Made by a program: the position numbers and the translations under genes
Notes under the pieces: model-generated
What the model was told of the DNA's origin: nothing
The model's database searches: none
Seen by the model: the letters and a program-made list of their open reading frames with translations, nothing else
Source of the DNA: Fomitopsis serialis
Lineage: Eukaryota; Basidiomycota; Agaricomycetes; Polyporales; Fomitopsidaceae
Assembly (NCBI RefSeq): GCF_022376445.1
Contig: NW_025954974.1
Span: 484,608-548,607, forward strand
Length of the DNA stretch: 64,000 nucleotides
Direction of reading: 5' to 3'
Part shown: positions 12,300 to 22,870 of the stretch, in pieces
Numbering within the stretch: position 1 is the first letter of the stretch
How the letters are laid out: each line of letters opens with the position of its first letter

Positions 12300-12490
12300 C
12301 CATTTTTGTTTTCGCCAGCCGGTGAAGTAGAAGCTTCGGCCGGTCAATCCAAAGCTTCGGCCAGTGAGAAAAAGCTTCGGCCAGTGAGAAAAAGCTTCGG
12401 CCAATGAAGGAAAAGCTTCGGTCAATGAATAAAAAGCTTCGGCCAATGAATTAAAAGCTTCGGCCAATGAACTAAAATGCCCGGCCGATG
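12300..12490 (-). repeat. Tandem subrepeats in right foldback arm
   Basis: Eight or so copies of a 20-21 bp unit with core AAAAGCTTCGGCCAATGAA, the reverse complement of the left-arm unit. Copy number differs between arms. Confidence 0.8.
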
Positions 12491-12799
12491 TTTTGAGATG
12501 TCCGGCCATTTAATTTGGCTGGTGGCAGCTTCACTAAGCCCCTTTAAAATGTGGGAACACTATGTTGGGCTCCATTAGTGATGGTCTTACATATACAATC
12601 ATTCAAATCACACTCTGTATCATAATACAATAGGCCGAAGGTTTTTGAATGCCCTCGGCCAGTGTTTGCATGGCTGGCCAGTGAGCTAACAGCTCAGGCA
12701 ATGTGATAGGGCATGCACTGTGGACATATAATACATGCTACTAGTAGGCTGTTCTAAGGGAGTATGGTCTATTGTTGACTGGCCCAGCCAATACTGGGT

Positions 12800-13290
12800 C
12801 ACAATACTGTTGCCCGGCCGGACCGTTACCAATGGATGGTGCCACTGCCCGGCCGGACCGTTACCAGTGTGGAGTGCTAGATTATATGGCCTGGCTAGCC
12901 TGCTATCAATGTGGAAAAATGGTCCGGCCGCTCCGTTGCCAGCTAGAGATGATGCAACCCGGCCGGTCTGTTATCAGCCAGGGAGCATGTGCTCCGGCCG
13001 GCCCATTGCAACTGGTGAACTATGCACTCCGGCCGGCCCATTACAAATGAAGGATCCCATTTCCCGGCCGGTTCGTTACCATAGGAGAAAGAGTATCCCG
13101 GTTGATCTGTTACAATTAAAACCCCTTATTGCCCGGCCGGTCCGTTGCCAGCAAGACACTAAATGGCCCCCCTGTTCAGACAGAAAATAGGTGCCCTAGG
13201 GATACACCGGCCGGACTGTTTGAACTGGTTTGAGATACGCTCGGCCGGCTTGTTTGAAACCAGTCCGGCCGGCCTGTTTGCAACAAGGAA
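12800..13290. repeat. CCGGCCGG unit array in foldback copy 2
   Basis: About ten degenerate units, each a CCGGCCGG octamer followed by a CCGTTACCA, CCATTGCAA or similar half-site and 20-30 bp of variable sequence. A matching inverted array lies at 10340-10740. Confidence 0.75.
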
Positions 13291-13297
13291 ATCACAG

Positions 13298-13358
13298 CTC
13301 CGGCCGGAGGCGGCTCTACCGTTTGCAATGGTCGAAATGCACTCCGGCTGTACCGTTA
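13298..13358 (-). repeat. Right 61-bp terminal inverted repeat, foldback copy 2
   Basis: Ends GCACTCCGGCTGTACCGTTA; inverted partner of 10290-10350. Confidence 0.85.
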
Positions 13359-14559
13359 GTATCGAGTAGGTACCACTGAATAATGTGTAGCACCATCAGC
13401 GGCGATCGTCGAGACTGTCAATGCCAGCCACTCCGAACCCGCGGTCGACGATCAGCACGCGCCAGAGCCACAGCGCGTTGCCTTGCCCCAAACGAACCAG
13501 CCAGAACACCTCACTGGCGGTGTGGCTGTGACCTCATCGTCGGCGGATGAGGTGCCTACTGTGCACGATGGCAAAGCGGCGAGTGGCGAGGAGGAGCCAC
13601 CCAAGGACCCCCACGCCAACCTGGAGAGCGTGGACGCACCCGACCCTCAACTACAGGTCCAGCCACACCCCACGCGCGATGTTGGAATCACTGCAAACGC
13701 TGCGGTCAGCCCCACGACGCGCGATGACTCTGCGGGCGCCGATGAGGCTCATGTCGCCGACGAAGATGTCCATCAAGGGGGAGACACCGTCAACACGAAT
13801 GCACCCCTTCTCGACATCGACAGCGACACTGGAGCTCGCGATGGAGCCGCATCTACTAAAGTTCGCAAGGGTCGTAAGAACACCAAGAAGCCCAAGGGAA
13901 AGCAGGTCGACCACCCTAATCAGCGCAAGCAGGCGCCTCAAACCGATCCGGCCCCTGCGAGCTCGGCTACCCCTGGACAGTCCGCGAGCCGGGGAAAGAA
14001 GAGGAAGGAGGTCGACGCTGGAGACCAGGTCGCCGAGCCGAGTACTCGGCCGAAGCGTGCCAGGTAAGTCCCTACCCTCACGGACGACAATCTCGCTAAC
14101 GGTAGCTGCAGGCCGAGACGTGACTATGCCGCTATGGAACGAGGGGAGACATGATCATTACTATGGTTCGTCATAGACATGTTTTGGTACTTGGTTTGCG
14201 TATGTGTAACACTGTAGCCGCTGTGACCGTCGTAGAGAGCTCCATTACCTTGCGCCGCCGCCTTGACCTTACACGTTGTTCGACCGGCCCCGTTTTGGTT
14301 CGCCGTGCCACCCAAACCACTTCGGGCCACTCTCCTTGCGAACAATAGCCTCGCGTACGTAGTCGGTGGCCCCGGCGTGCCGAGGAGTATCAATTTCCGC
14401 CACACCGACGCTTTGACCTTCTTTAACTTGTCCGCATTTGGTTCGTGCCACCAACATGACCTCGGGTCACTGTTCTCGCGAACAATAACCTCGCCGCTGA
14501 TAAAGGTGAGCCGTCTGCGTCTCCCCGTGAGCCCCAGTCCCCGCGATAACTTCTGTCCA

Positions 14560-16186
14560 ATGCCGCCACCCACGCCGAGTCCTGCTCCCCGAGCGAAGAT
14601 GCGCTCGTCGACGTCAAGGGCCGCCATTGCGTCGGCTGGTCCATCCTCGACCCCTTCGGGAACAAAGGACACGAAGGATGCGCTGGACAGCCATCTTAAA
14701 AATTTCGCGCGCGAGCTCTCGCAGCCCGAGGTCCACGAACTAGTTTGTCGACATCGCCCGTTCAAGCAATTACAGTACGACTCAGAGAATGTGGCAAGAT
14801 GGGTTGGAATTGTGCGTTTCGCTCCCGTTGCCCCATACATACCTCACTGATTGTGTGCATAGTGTACCCAAGCTAGTTGCCCGAAGGCACGAAAAGTCCA
14901 ATACCTGAGTGATCCCGTGGGCGCAGACGAACGCGCGCTGATCACTCGGATGCGAGACGTCCTACAGCGGCTGCGAGCCACTGAGAGTGCACGCAAGAGG
15001 TACGAGAAGAAGAAGCCCGCTACGGGAGGCAATCAAGCTGCCGAACAAGACCATCAGCTCAAGCTCTATGCTGACGAGGAACGACGATTGCATGCCCAAC
15101 GGACCCAATTGGACCGCGAAGCTCGCAACTTCTGTGAGCAACGCGATGTGGAGCCTCACATCGAACACAGGCAGCTCGCTCCAAACCACTCTGACCAGCG
15201 TGCGTCTGTACACATTGAGCATCACCGTCCCTTGAACCTCGTCGGCCCTCCTCGGCCACGACTTCCTCCGGGGACCACGCAGCGCAACCCCACTCAATTT
15301 GCAGCGCTACAAGACGTAATTGATGTGGAAGAGTCGTCAGACGAAGAGTCCGAGAACTCTGCGTCTTACTGGGAGGCGCTGGATGGCCCGTTGCCACCGC
15401 CACAATTCAAGAAGTTACCTCGCAGCGAACCACGGCCTTCCGCTCCTGTGGTGCAACCTCAGAGTGCGTTGCGTCGTCGCGCGCCGCCTACCTCGTCGCC
15501 TGTGGCCCCAAAACGTGATCGCCCCATCCACACTGGGCCCCACATTGACGACGATGTCATTGACCTCACCGTAGATGACAGTGACGATGATCCTTCAATC
15601 GGCTTGCATGAACCATCCTCTTCGCATTCGGCCATCCCAACGTCGTCTCCTGTCCGAACCTCATCTCCGGTGGATCCTCGTCCCAGTACGTCGCGTGCGC
15701 GTTCGCTGTCTCTGGAGGAAGCCCTCGTGGTCGTATGGGCATATGCCAAGGTGTGTTACTCACAATTGGGATCCTTCGTAGTACCCTTACTGATCGAGTA
15801 TTGTACAGGATGGCGAGCCACCAGAGCGCTCCGAGTTCGACTTGAATGCGCACAGGGTCTCCTTCACGGCGATCTGTACAGCGTCTGGCCTCGACCTCAT
15901 GGACCCGATCGCCGTGTGGCTCAGTCCCGAGGGAAAGTGGCGCTATATGCACGTTGAGAATCTCATCGACGCTCGCTTTCGCCTGCGCAAAGGCGATTAC
16001 GTGGTGTGGGCGAAATGGGGCCTTCAGGACTTGGAAGACCTGAATTGGTTGACAGGTGCGTTCTTCTCATTGACTATCCTAGTGCTATCTGACGGTCTGG
16101 CAGACAACTTCGATTATATCGACGATCCGGAGTGGCCGGATCCTGCTCGCATTTGGAAAGCTCGGAAAGCGCGGTCCTCTGCTTGA
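14560..16186 (+). CDS. Uncharacterised protein, third unknown gene of KDZ neighbourhood
   Basis: Four exons (14560-14811, 14863-15750, 15809-16055, 16104-16186) join in frame to 489 residues. The N-terminal region is helical and ends in a Cys pair (CTQASCPKARK). Residues about 95-170 form a charged coiled-coil-like segment (many Arg, Glu, Gln). A long disordered Pro/Ser/Asp region follows, with an acidic DDDVIDLTVDDSDDD cluster that resembles a SUMO-interacting motif. The C-terminal 110 residues are compact and aromatic (PEGKWRYMHVENL, GDYVVWAKWGLQDLEDL) and look like a real fold, but I cannot name it. It lies downstream of and codirectional with the two other unknown genes. The start ATG was chosen because it opens the frame just after a pyrimidine-rich leader. 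Confidence 0.75.
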
Positions 16187-16235
16187 TGTCGGCAACCAAA
16201 ATGCTCAGGATGTAGGTCGCTTCCGTTGGTACCGT

Positions 16236-16740
16236 TTCTGTAGCCCCGCGTTCTTGATCCTTTTTTGTAGTACTGCGTTCTTAGAACGTTTTTGTAGTAC
16301 TGCGTTCTTAGTACGTGTTTGTAGTGCTGTGTCTCTAATACTCTTTTGTAGTGCCATGTTTGTAATGCATCTTTTGTAGTGCCGTTTTCGTAATGCCATA
16401 ACTTTAGTGTTGTTTCCCTAGAGCCAAGTTCTTAGTACTGTCTGCTTAGATCGTCTTAGTACCGCTACTGTAGTACTGCTTGGTAGTACCTCCTCGTTAA
16501 TGCCATCTTCTTAGTGCTGTGTTCTTAGTGCCACCCCCTTAGTGCTGTATTCTTATGGCTGTTTCTGTAGTGCGTGATCTTCATACCATTACTGTAGTAT
16601 TACTGTAGTGCCGTTTTCTTAGTACTCGTTGTGTAGTGCTGTAATAGTTAGTGCTTATAGAGTGCCCACATTTTAGTGAAGTGTGCTACTGTTAGTGCTG
16701 AGTACTACTATTAGTACGTATATAATGCATTATAAATCTA
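16236..16740. repeat. Degenerate 15-20 bp tandem repeat
   Basis: About 500 bp made of variants of TTCTTAGTGCTGTG, TTTGTAGTACTGCG and TTAGTGCCA. The sequence is AT-rich compared with its neighbours. It starts just after the stop of the preceding gene and overlaps its likely 3' untranslated region. A 64-codon minus-strand frame here is repeat-derived. Confidence 0.75.
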
Positions 16741-16744
16741 GTTT

Positions 16745-18420
16745 GCAGGTACTACATAGTACTGGATATCTAGATCTGTGACTGAGGTGGCTCGCACAGG
16801 GGAGAGGATGTCCGACTTGCGGGTCTGCAGGTGCTTCGCTGGCGGCTGATCCGCATATAGAGAGCCTGGGGGGGCCATACGCGTCTATTGACCCATATAC
16901 CCGTGTATGCTAGCACTGAACTCGATAACGAAGTCAACTTCAAGGTCGCGCAGAGGAAGATCGGGCTCGCAGGTATTGGTTCAACACGACTTGGCGAACG
17001 CCGCAATCTTGTCAGAGGATCGACCCTTCTGTGGCTTGCTGAGTATGCCAGCGCCCTGCGCTCGACGAGGCAGTTTCAACTGCGGCGAAACGTATGATTG
17101 AGCATTACGACGTCGCGCACTACTCACAGCAAAACACCGTATTTGGTCTGTAGAGCCTCTGCGCCAAAGTCCGTCAACTCGGGAGAACGCTGGCGGGCCT
17201 TGCATGCAGATCGATCGCTCCCCAGCCGAAAAGTCCGAAGACTGCTTGTCAGCTCCTTCTCAAGCGTCGATGGTCGTCTTCAGGTCCTCCAAGACCGCGA
17301 GCGGCAAGCCCGGCGGTGGTGCCTAGGGGTAGATCTTACCATGGGACGCGCTAGCAGGCACACTGGACCGGAACGTCGGATCCACATGGGGACTGAGGTG
17401 CTCCGCACGCCAGAGCACCCGCAGCACTTCCTCGCGGTCCCGACGACCCCGGTGGATCCCTAATCAAGACCGTGACCAGATGGATATGACAGGTCGCGCG
17501 TAGGACTTACCTGCAGCGCATCCTCTAATTCGTGAACGCCGGCATCGGGGCTGGAATCTGGGACGGGGAGCCTCGTTGGGGTTCCGGGCGTGTGCACGAT
17601 AGATCAAGGTCAACAACGCTGTTTCGGAATGTAAGTATCGTACCGGTGGCTTTCACCGGGATTTTCAGGCGCGGTCTTGAACATTTGATTCGCCCTCGTT
17701 GCTCTGCCTTCTCCGAGTCCTAGCGTCGTGGGGAGGTGGTCCGTGAGCACGTCAAGCGTTGACACCGACTGCGAGTCCAGGACGAGGTACTGACGACGTA
17801 GATCGTTGCTGGTGTGATGTCCCGCGTCAGCTTCGCGAGGCTCCGATGGATGTTCACCGAAGCGGGGAACCACGCGGTGACAGCGCGCATACGGCGGAGC
17901 GCGAAGAGCCCTGCGCTGAGGCTCGCGCCGCGGGTCAGCTCCGGGAAGACATCGGCGGTAATTACTTGGTGGATCCAGAGCCTTTGGGGTTTCTCGCAGT
18001 TCGCTGGAGTCCTTGACTTGACGGTTGCTTGGAGAAAGGCTGTCGCCAGTCCTCCTCCCGAATCCTGATCTTGTGCATCTTACCCCGCCCCGGCCAGTGG
18101 CCGCGTGAGCTAGCCATAGAAAGTATTAAGTACGGCCTATGATGCGTCGCCGCCGACCGCGCACTCCTTGGCTGCATACTACACGGTTCTACCACTCGCT
18201 GGCGCACGCATAGCACTGGCACTGGCACCCGGAACTCGTATGTCAACAACGTTCTCTCAGTCTAAGTGTATCGGGAGGGCGACGAACTTGTGCAGTCGTG
18301 CTGATGGCAAAAGTGGGTAGGAGTGGGTCCGTGATCGTGGAGCCACCGCACCCAATACCTCGGGCCATGGTCCGTCATGCTCTCTCCTGCGGGTCTTTGC
18401 TTCCTCTTCTTTGCGAGCCT
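16745..18420. other. Gene-poor stretch, nothing supported
   Basis: Only short frames on both strands, with no coherent splice chain or motif. Probably relic DNA between mobile and core regions. Confidence 0.4.
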
Positions 18421-18424
18421 CTGA

Positions 18425-18799
18425 ATGGAGGTCCTGCGTTCGAGGAATCCTTCGGCTGACGACCAACCCCGCGATCAGTCTTACCACCAATTGCTTACAG
18501 ATCTTCCTCCGCGTACGCACCTCCCTTCTCTACGCCCTCACTCCGACTCTCACTCCCGCGCCATCCACGGGCCCTTCTCGCCTCCCCCGGCGCACTCCAA
18601 CATCCAGCTCATCGCCGTGCCCGACCTTGCAGGGTCCGCAGGCTCGACGTATATCACCGCGTCCTGCACCGCGGCGTGGTGGGGTGGGCCCTCCTCCCTG
18701 ATGCTCTTCTTCCCCTTCGTCACGCTCTTCGGCGGGCTCCCTCACTTCCTCGCGGGCCTCGTGTGGCTCCTCGCCGCGTGCGAGCTGGCGGATCACTAG
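18425..18799 (+). pseudogene. Decayed fragment resembling GPR1/FUN34/yaaH (acetate transporter) family
   Basis: A 124-codon frame whose last 60 residues are hydrophobic and contain MLFFPFVTLFGGLPHFLAGL. That matches in style the FGG(L)xxxLAGM membrane segment of fungal GPR1/FUN34/yaaH proteins. The preceding residues (SCTAAWWGGPSS) fit the agaricomycete version. The frame stops inside what would be the next part of the domain, and no flanking exons with the remaining membrane helices were found. I read it as a degraded fragment. The assignment rests on a short motif recalled from the family and is tentative. Confidence 0.4.
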
Positions 18800-19722
18800 A
18801 TGGCCGCGTGGATCGTCGTGTTAATGATGGTTACGTTGACTCCGACGGTGTTGAGCGCCGTGTGCTGTGCTGGGCAAGTTGCCACCGAGTTCATGCAAGC
18901 ATCCCTGTTCAACCGCGACTGACAGGGCGCCTTCGCGCGGGACATTCAACACGCGTCAGATGCGCAATGTACGTCTAGATCCACTGCGCGATGCATGCCA
19001 ACTCTTCGCTCATACGCCAGGTTCCTCAACGGTAGCGCGCTCGCGGCTGGGACAGGTGCGGTGTACTAGTGAGGTAGAGACATGATGGAAGGAGAGAGAA
19101 GAGAAGGACGGGGAGGCGGTGACCCGTACATAGTGCGCCGGTCTTATCTTCCGACTTCCTTTCCTATCAGGTTCTGATGCACTCTCCAGTATATACGGCA
19201 AGGGCACTGTGCCCGAGCGCTGCAGAATTGTCTCCATAAAGTCAAGCACCGTTTCTTGCACCGGTCTGCACAGTTTCCTAGTATCGCACGGGTGTACCAG
19301 GATTCAGGGTACCCAAGGTCTGTACCATGCAACCCCCTACTCCACATATCGTCGGTACGTCGCTAACTCGGTTTGCACATCCGCCGCCGAGCGTGCTGTT
19401 CGTACGGAATGAAGTCATCGTGGGCGACTCCCAATGCTCAACGGGGCCGGAAGAACTATAGGTGGGCTTTCATGGCCGGGCAATGCAAACCGGACGGGCT
19501 AACCGCCGTGAAGGATCAGAGAATGCTTGAAGCGTCATCGACTATTCGAAGCCTACACCAAGCGGAGGTGCGCTACTTCATTCTGTTTTCCTTCCTTCGC
19601 CGAGATTCCTGATCATACTTGATCCAGTAGGGCGAAAAGGTCGGCCGTCCGTTCGGGGACCCGGACCGTCGCGAATGGCATCTTCAGGTCAAGCTCATAC
19701 TTTCATGCTGACAGCATCTTGA
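18800..19722. other. Intergenic, no supported gene
   Basis: Short overlapping frames only; nothing recognisable before the caspase-like gene. Confidence 0.4.
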
Positions 19723-21157
19723 TGTTGCCACTATATTAGGGCTTGTGCCATAGCGGAAACACGACGTGCGGCCCAGGCACCGCATGACGACCCAGTTCGC
19801 ATCTGGGCTTTCGTCGTCGCGATCGACGTCTACCAGCATTCGCAGATCAAGAATCTTGGTGGCTGTGTGAGCGACGGCGACGACTTCTGCGATTACCTCA
19901 CGAACACCTTGAGGGTCCCTGGCAACCAGACCGTCCGGCTGACGAACGAGAGGGCGACGCGTACACACATCATCGACACCTTCTTCTCCCACCTTATCCA
20001 CAACCCAAATATCGAACGGGGCGACGCGATTATCATCTACTATGCAGGCCATGGCGACCGCAGGAGCGCACCCTCGAGCTGGAACACCACCGATGGTCGA
20101 CTGAATATGGTCGAGTTGATCTGTGCGCACGACGAAGGAATGCCAGACGAGGGAGGTCAGCCTATCATTGGCATTCCTGACCGGACGTTTGGGGGCCTGA
20201 TGCGCCGGCTGGCTCACGAGAAGGGAGACAACATCGTACGTTCACTCGATCACTGTGTTGGCTTGCGCTGTAGTGACGTGAATATTTTTACGCTCGTATC
20301 TACAGGTGGCCATCTTCGATTGCTGCCATTCTGGAGGCATGCACCGCAGCGGGCCTCCGAGCGAGAGCACGAGCGAGACGCGGCATCTCTCGACGGAGAG
20401 CTGGGTGCCCCGTCCTCCTATCCCCGAGACCCTTGATCAACACATCTGGGCTTGGCAAGACCCGGAGGCTGGTCGTGGTGTCACAATGGTCCCCGTTGCG
20501 CCACCTGAGTCCGGGTTCTCAGATCCGGAGGCACGCTCGCATGTCCTCCTCGCGGCGTGCCAACCACACCAGACGGCGCAGGAGCACATCATCGGCGGGA
20601 TGCCGCGCGGGGTGTTTACATTCCACTTGCTCGCGTATACGCGGATGAAGCACAGGGAGAACCTCACGTACGCGCAGCTCGTGGAGGCACTGCGGAAGCC
20701 GGACGGCGTGGATGTATGGAGCTCGGGGACGCTCCAGTTGATGGCGGGTCAGACCCCGCTGTGCGTTGGGCGGAACAAGCACCGACTACTGTTCACGACG
20801 GACGAGGCGCCGGGAGCTGCAAGCACGTTCCCCATCCGATATGACAAGGGCTTCCTCTACGTCGGAGCAGGCTCCCATAACAACGTCGTCAAGGGCACGC
20901 TGTTCGTCGTGGAGATTCCGCCCGCGTTGCAGGTTCGCCTCAAAACGCGACACGTCGTACTTACGGCGGAGAGCGTCGTTGACGAGGAGTGCACGGTTGG
21001 GTATGGTACGTCTGGCAGAGTGCCGCCGGAGATCCGCCACACGCTCGAAGGGAAAGAGGCTGTGGTCTCCACGTCCAACTTGTGGCTGTGGGCAGGCGTC
21101 AACGGACGCGCGCGTTTTTTTTTGAAGCGCCAGTCTATACCAATACTAAGTACATAG
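19723..21157 (+). CDS. Caspase-fold (C14/metacaspase-like) domain protein, 5' end unresolved
   Basis: Two exons, 19723-20235 and 20306-21157, join in phase. The N-terminal part shows the caspase hydrophobic beta strand (WAFVVAIDVYQ), the GGCVSDGDDFCDYL segment, then IIIYYAGHGDR with the catalytic His. The second exon opens with VAIFDCCHSGG, carrying the catalytic Cys. Such proteins are abundant in agaricomycetes and are usually linked to programmed cell death or proteolysis; the substrate is unknown. A beta-strand C-terminal region follows. The upstream frame is open only from 19723 (after TGA) and has no ATG in frame, so the first exon is missing from my model. The 3' end lies shortly after a run of nine T at 21115-21123, where a length change would shift the frame. 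Confidence 0.8.
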
Positions 21158-21980
21158 GAGAACCGGTCAGGCCACCCGCCGCCTGCCCGGGCCACTGGTG
21201 AACTGGGGATTTCGCTAGTTCGTTGGTCACAGGTCACACCCTGCGAACCTATGGTCGAAACGTTACAGTACGCTGACCGGCGCAGTGATCTCCGGTCCGA
21301 TCCCTGTGAGTCCATTTGCGGCCGGCGGAGTGCTACATACGTCGCTCCTGCGCTCCGTCTCTAGATGGTCGATGTGGCGGGGTGGTACGCGCCTTTAATA
21401 CCTCAGAGACTTCTTGTCCCTCACATGAACAGTCATCTCAACTTATATATATCCCTGTATCATCAGTGTGCCGTCCCCGAGTGCGCCATGCCCTCCACAA
21501 CCATCGTACATATTGAGGATTGGCGCGTTCCGGGATTCGGGCCGAGGAAGACATAACCGAGGCGAAAGAAGACCCATCCCATTCATCGAGCATGACTCTG
21601 AGCGCGCTTCCGCGTCCGCAGGCCAAAGACGTCGACGCGTCCCTCTCCCTCCCTCCTGCTCGGTCCTCCCGTCGCCCTCGCTACGCGGCGCGTCCAACGA
21701 CTGCCATTGTCTTCAGGGACGCCCACGCCCACATAAATAGCGATGCCCAACTCTAGCTGCGGCGCGGACGCCGACGTCCACATACGAAACTCGGCCTCAG
21801 GAGGAGGGTCCAGCTTGCGCAGTAGGTCCTCGCCCTTGGCCTGGGGGGCTTGCCGACGCCCCGCCCTGATCGAACCCCACTGATCCCGATCGTCTGTACC
21901 CCGCAGCGTCCCCCGCAGCCACACCACCCCGCCTCGTCAGGCTCCCACCCCACCTCCGACGCAAGGCCGCCGCGTGCACG
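21158..21980. other. Intergenic, no supported gene
   Basis: Pyrimidine-rich, GC-rich stretch upstream of the next gene. Frames here are short and unsupported. Confidence 0.4.
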
Positions 21981-22870
21981 ATGGACGAGGACGACTCCGG
22001 ATGGGAGGCAGACTGGGAGGCCGAGTCGCGCGCGTCGTCCGTCGCTCCTATGCGCGTCGAAGCGACTGGCGACGGGCGCCATGGCCCACTCCGTGGCCAC
22101 GCCGGCAGGAAGGAGGGGGCGCAGGACGTGAGCATGCCCATGATGGCTCACCCGCCGATGGTTTACGCCCCACCGAGCCGGCCATACACCCGCCCGTGCT
22201 CCCCGTGGACGTCGCGCGTGACATGGAGGCGAGGCAGGAGGAGCGACGCGTCACAGCGCGCGTCGAAGGTGCGTCCCTATCAGTTAATGTGCAAGACCCT
22301 CCATATGTTTATGTCCGTACTGCATCTGCGTTCGATGCAGAGGAATGCCTCGCGCGACGGCGGCGGCTCGAGTCGGGCCCCGGCACGCGACCGCGCCTGC
22401 GCAGGTACAACCCCGACTACCTCCTTGCCGCGCGTCGGTGGCACGCCCAGGACCGTCGTGGCTCAGCGCATTCTTGGAGCCTCTCGGGCGCGACGACGGA
22501 GCTCTACGCCGAGGGTGCCCCCGTCTGCCAACATTGCCTCCTCAGCATCAACTCGCACCCTTCCCCCGCCCACGCCACCTCCCTGCCCGAAGCCGACTGC
22601 ATCACCTCCCTGCCCACCGACCCCCTCTCCGCCCTCGCCTCCCTCTCCCTCCCATCGCCGCCGCCCCCGAACCCCAACCTGTCCCCTGCGGACTGGGAGA
22701 CCGTCTACGCCCACCTCGCGGAGCACCGCGCGACCCTCGCGCACCTCCAGCGCGCCGCCGCCGACGCGGAGCGCGCCATGCTCGGCGCGTGGGCCCTCGT
22801 GGAGGAGGTCGTCATGCCTGTCGTGCGACGCCAGCGTGCGGGCTTGTCGGCGGAGCGGTGCGGAGTGTGA
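21981..22870 (+). CDS. Small uncharacterised protein with CxxC and C-terminal helix
   Basis: Three exons (21981-22127, 22178-22268, 22341-22870) join in frame to 255 residues, with GT..AG introns of 50 and 72 nt. The acidic start MDEDDSGWEADWEAE is followed by an Arg-rich helix (EECLARRRRLE), a YNPDYLLAARRW segment, a single CQHC pair, a Pro/Ser linker, and a long C-terminal helix ending near residue 255. I recognise no family. Reading the single open frames without the introns gives implausible Arg-rich sequence, which supports the spliced model. No neighbours with an obvious functional link. Confidence 0.6.

Larger units (their letters stand above)
10246..13402. mobile_element. Foldback-like palindromic element, copy 2 (complete)
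   Basis: A complete copy of the family seen at 1-2385. Outer terminal inverted repeats 10290-10350 and 13298-13358 match at 59 of 61 positions, and weaker inverted similarity extends outward to about 10246 and 13402. Inside are CCGGCCGG arrays, then inverted arms made of short AAGCTTCGGCC subrepeats. Next come inverted copies of the unique segment shared with copy 1 (about 11205-11680 against 11820-12290), centred near 11747. No long coding frame. TA flanks both 61-bp repeats (10290-10291 and 13357-13358), but may simply be part of the palindrome. The structure of long subrepeat-bearing inverted arms around a short centre is that of foldback transposons. Confidence 0.85.
8854..14154 (+). pseudogene. 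Uncharacterised nuclear-type protein gene interrupted by foldback copy 2
   Basis: Exons 8854-9126, 9177-9664, 9717-9839 and 9887 onward join in frame, as does a 3' part running to 14061 and, after an intron, ending at 14154. The N-terminus has a Trp-containing helix (around IVKWMENHRAWIQ) followed by a basic stretch (QKRRKRAKSARDLFKR), an Ala-rich helix and a long Asp/Glu-Lys tail. The C-terminal part is Pro/Asp-rich with KR-rich nuclear-localisation-like clusters. No known domain. The frame runs into a TAA at the terminal repeat of the foldback element (10290) and resumes beyond about 13403. About 120 bp of coding sequence is present on both sides of the element (10126-10245 and 13403-13520). 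Unless the element is spliced out, the gene is broken. Confidence 0.7.

Noticed and set aside
10290..13358. TA target-site duplication proving a Tc1/mariner origin
   Set aside because: TA at both ends is part of the extended inverted repeat, which continues weakly outward; no transposase evidence.
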